From contig NC_081136.1 of assembly GCF_958295425.1 (NCBI RefSeq), positions 32,350,843 through 32,414,842 on the forward strand: a DNA stretch of 64,000 nt. Direction: 5' to 3'. A program made the position numbers and the translations under genes. Below, piece by piece: positions 60,546 through 64,000 of the stretch (positions are counted from its first letter, which is position 1; each line of letters begins with the position of its first letter). A model generated the notes under the pieces. The model did no database searches. It was given only the letters and a program-made list of their open reading frames with translations, and was not told where the DNA came from. Source of the stretch: Solea solea (Eukaryota > Chordata > Actinopteri > Pleuronectiformes > Soleidae).

Positions 60546-62020
60546 CTGTATACCCATTAGGAAAAAATTAAAAGCCTCCTTTCTGACTGCAACTTTCCCT
60601 CTACCTTGTCCCTAATGACCTGAGGACATATTGTTGTCCCCCCCGATCAATCACGGACATACGGACATCCTTGGAATGACAAAGTCATCACAAACATGTC
60701 AATAATATCAATAATGTTAGGCTAAATAGAAGAGGTCATCGGGATTTGCTCTAAACATGTCAATAATGTTTGTTTAAGACACTGAAGTGGGCACTGTTTG
60801 TCCCTTTTTATCAATTTCACTGTGTAGGTAGAATCAATATGCAAGCGATCTTATGTAATTCGAGAATGAAGTTAGCGGTTTGCCCTTTCTTTTTTTTCAA
60901 TTTTCACACTGACCTCACACAGATCCCCTGTAGAATTATAATAGCAAAAGTCACAAAGTAACCGTGCACTGTTTGGGGACGAGTCTCCGTGCACTTGGGA
61001 AACAAGGTCATCCACTAACCTTCTGTTTCCAGCCACAAAGCAAATACTCAAAAGGGAAAGACTGCCATTACCAGCTCCCCTAAGGGGGTATCAAGTCATT
61101 TCCCATGGGCACACACACATACACACTCACTCATATAAGCAACCCACAGCCAGATGAGTTTAGAGCCTCCCTCTTTGACACACACACAGTCACAGGCATG
61201 CCCGTGTTCCTCTCAATCCCTCTGACCTCACCTCAATTAGTAGGAGACATCTTTGTTTGGCTCGCCGTGGCTAATTAGCATGGTTCACCACAGAGCGAGT
61301 GCTCGGTTAAATTCATTTATCAAGGGGGGCCTGGGACAATTCTTCATGTCAGACCATTAGGGTTACAATTTCTCTCATCATCTCATCAGTTCATTTCATC
61401 AGGCCATGTGACAGTTTTGAGGGGAGGGCAAGGGGGGGGGCGGGTGGAGCAGCGTGATAGACAGATGGACGAAAGGTAACAACATTGAATAAGGAATGCT
61501 TATATTCAATTCAATCATTTTAGTGATGTTTTAGGAAGTAGCCGATGAAAAATAAAAAAGGAGAGTAAAATAGAGAAGAAAAGGCTTGAACAGTACTGAT
61601 GCCAGTTCAACACATACCCTATACAAACCCTCCCATGAGAACATCGCTTATAGATCTTTGTATACACATACTGCGTATAGAGGCCAGCACAGCCTATCAG
61701 CATGCATCAAATATTTAAAGCACATTTTGTTCTCAAGTCACAGACACACATGCATGTGAGAGAAGAACAACCATATGCACATTTTCCCCCCCGTAGCCTC
61801 TACGCCTTAAACTTCAATATAGAAAGCAATGTTGACACATCTCCCCCCCCTCTCTTCGTCTCCGTCTGTCTCTGTTCTGTGTCCCCTTCTTTTAGTAAAA
61901 TAGAATATTTTGTCTAAATTGCTGGAGGGTATTCAGTAAATTGTTTTTCATAAATTGTTTGTGCCATTTGTTATTTTTCACATGGTGTGCAAATTGATGC
62001 ATGGCTAAGAGAGAGTGTGT
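60546..62020. other. Unique intergenic sequence
   Basis: 61230-61420 contains GTGGCTAATTAGCATGG and other AT-rich homeodomain-type words in a repeat-free stretch. No supported gene. Confidence 0.45.
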
Positions 62021-62040
62021 GGGGGGGGGGGGGGGGGGGG
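62021..62040. repeat. G20 homopolymer
   Basis: Twenty consecutive G following GTGTGT. Length in the assembly may be unreliable. Confidence 0.9.
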
Positions 62041-62879
62041 AGATAGTGGGCAGGGACAGAGGGAGATGACCATCATATCATCAATCACAGCAAAATAGCC
62101 CACAATGACAAGTGGAAGGTCTCTGACATTTTCTGACTGACTTGATTGATGTGTTTTTGAAGTGCGGGCGGAGACGGTGTCAAACTTCCTTTCTGGCATA
62201 GAGCAAACAGATCACACGTCATATGGCAGCGCTCAGCTGGAATCAGTGATATGCTTTTAAACTGTGCGCGTCACCTGCCAGGTGTTTCGCCGTGAAAGAA
62301 AAGGCTTGGATTAATGTAGAAGGGTGAACATTTCCTCTGAATGTCTCATAATAATTCTGATTACTTGCTCCAGTGCTGCACTGATCCTTTGTGAGTAAAG
62401 AGGGTTTTTTTCTGTGATTGGCTTTCTGGATTATTTGGATACAAATACTGTTCTATCTTTTTTTTCACTGCTGTTTTTGTTGTTTTTGTGGTGTTCTCGT
62501 GGCTGTACATTAAAATGGAAACCAGTTGCTGTAAGTGTGAATTGTGCGGTTTTCCAGTTAAGCACATAATATAAGGTTTTTTGCCAGTACTGTGTCACAT
62601 TCTGCTGCAGCGCAGACTCTATTGTGCCACAAATGTGACATTTAAATCCTTTCAGCCGCTTCACACCATCATGTATGCACTATTCTCTAGAGTCTGTGTT
62701 AGAAAGCTTTTCAGTTTCACCTTGAAGGTCAGTCGACACTTCACATGCTGTGGAACACTTTTATCCTTTTTTTTTACGGAATCCAAGCTAAGAAGTGTAT
62801 GCATGCAGGGCATTCAAAAAAATACTCATAGCAGTGTGTGAGTATTGAAATGTATTTTATAGAATGTTTTGCTTATTGT
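62041..62879. other. Unique intergenic sequence
   Basis: No supported feature. Confidence 0.5.
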
Positions 62880-63140
62880 TCTCTGCAGGGTTCTGGCTGG
62901 GCAAGAGTTATACCATTGCTGTTTGCTTGTGATCATTGTCCTGTTGGAGAGACAACAGCTTTGGCCCACTCATAGGTCCTTAGAGCTTTGGACCAGTTTT
63001 TAAGTAAGATTAAATGTACATTTTTTTGCTTTGTAAAACATCCTCAAAGCATGATGATGCTGCCACTACCAAACCTCTTTGTACCAGTAGGGGTACAGAA
63101 GTCTTAAAACCATTTAGTCTTCTTTCACGTTCATGCTTGA
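62880..63140 (-). pseudogene. Tc1-like transposase remnant
   Basis: On the minus strand 63070-63033 reads GSGSIIML, stop, GCF, a broken form of the GGGSIMLWGCF signature of Tc1-family transposases. Further downstream in the correct order, 62953-62921 reads LQQDNDHKQTA, the FQQDNDPKHTA motif that holds the second catalytic Asp. The stretch between is shortened and frameshifted. The copy is inactive and lacks visible terminal repeats. Confidence 0.75.
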
Positions 63141-64000
63141 GAAGGAAAACAGGGTCTTGTGGTTTTAAAGAAAAAGTTAAATATACTGTTGATAGATGTT
63201 GAAACTATGGCAGAACACCCGCAAATTACAGTTAATATGAGCCGTGAAGTCCTAATAATAATGAGAGGAGTCGGGTTCTCTCTGCTGTCCTCAAGCTACC
63301 TTCCCATGGTGCTCCATTTCACACCGTTATTTCTCTCAGCGTAAAGGGTGGCAAGGCAAGGTGACATTTGAAAAATGTATTTCCCTCTCCGCTCCGTCAA
63401 TCTGTTCTTTTCCCTTACAGACAGACCCCTCCATCTGCACGCTGACACTGCACGAACACATAAACTTTACACACACATGCTGTGTCTTTTCCACTGACAA
63501 TGACGCCCCTGGTTACCACGGGCTCTCTGTGTGTTTGGTCGACCAGACTGTGACCTCTGGACCTCCTAAATGACACTGTGGCTGGCTGCGGTGTGACCTG
63601 AGGGCCCATTAAGAGTCAAACCCTACCGACAGATCTGTCATATACACTCCTGTGACGGGCTGTTGGACATAACACTGTCACCTTCCGATGACAGGTTGTC
63701 AACACCTGTGTCAGGATGATCGATTAGCAGATTAAACCCCCCAAAAACCTTGTCCCCCTGCTTGCTCTTCTCTCTGTAGTCTGATTTAATTGGGACAACA
63801 ATCATTAATATTTCCTTGTGCAAAGACAGCAGGTCTGTTTATCTCCCTGGTGACAAAGTTTTGCTGCGCGTTTAGAAGTTAATTGCTTGACTCATTAACG
63901 GTGTGCATGTGTTTCTCTCTCAGAGCAGCAGGGGATTAAATATTATCTTGTTATGCTGAAATAACAGTGAGAGTGGTGATCATGTAACCAGGGCTGTAAA
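63141..64000. other. Unique sequence at the right end
   Basis: 63590-63990 is repeat-free with words such as GATCGATTAGCAGATTAAAC, CAATCATTAATATTTCC and GTTAATTGCTTGACTCATTA. It resembles vertebrate conserved non-coding DNA in texture. No gene seen. Confidence 0.4.

Noticed and set aside
1..64000. miR-183/96/182 cluster, which lies near NRF1 in mammals
   Set aside because: No sequence resembling the mature miRNAs was seen. In mammals the cluster is on the 3' side of NRF1, which is off the left edge here.

Overview
The window looks like nuclear DNA from a ray-finned fish, probably a teleost. The evidence is a multi-exon vertebrate gene with GT-AG introns, dense CA/GT microsatellites, and interspersed repeats of types typical of teleost genomes (Tc1-like and hAT-like DNA transposon remnants, LINE 3' tails, a tRNA-promoter SINE-like repeat). 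No bacterial, phage, CRISPR or operon-like structure is visible. A 200-base run of N at 49456-49655 shows that it comes from a draft assembly.

One gene is certain. The left end (2886 to about 6.2 kb) carries the 5' half of nrf1 (nuclear respiratory factor 1) on the minus strand. It has five coding exons covering residues 1-195, with clean splice sites and consistent phase. A 5'UTR intron leads back to a CpG-rich promoter region at about 5.62-6.26 kb. The rest of the gene (C-terminal half of the DNA-binding domain and the activation domain) lies beyond the left edge. The first coding exon shows an apparent donor-site shift: the first 21 intronic bases still read as a decayed version of the VAQQVQQ segment found in mammals, with a stop codon in place of one Q.

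The remaining 58 kb (about 6.3-64 kb) is gene-poor. I find one exon-like block on the minus strand (32233-32412, 60 codons, good donor, no recognised family) and one CpG-rich, promoter-like island (34.55-35.06 kb). The rest is unique, AT-rich non-coding sequence, with some stretches that look enhancer-like, and dispersed repeats: a hAT MITE with a decayed 8-bp target duplication (1399-1692), three Tc1/mariner remnants (10.6, 27.5 and 63 kb), a non-LTR reverse-transcriptase fragment (29.3 kb), several copies of a teleost LINE-tail-like repeat in both orientations, SINE-like pieces, a nested insertion at 8.9-9.3 kb, and a pair of dispersed repeats at 47.4 and 55.1 kb. A minisatellite of exactly 17 x 29 bp (48584-49076), with a CRE-like TGACGTA core in 15 units, is the most ordered structure outside the gene.

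I found no convincing evidence of an undescribed biological system. The best leads are the nrf1 exon-boundary shift, the orphan exon, the CRE-like minisatellite and the CpG island at 34.6 kb. Repeat-family names come from recognising motifs, not from a database search.
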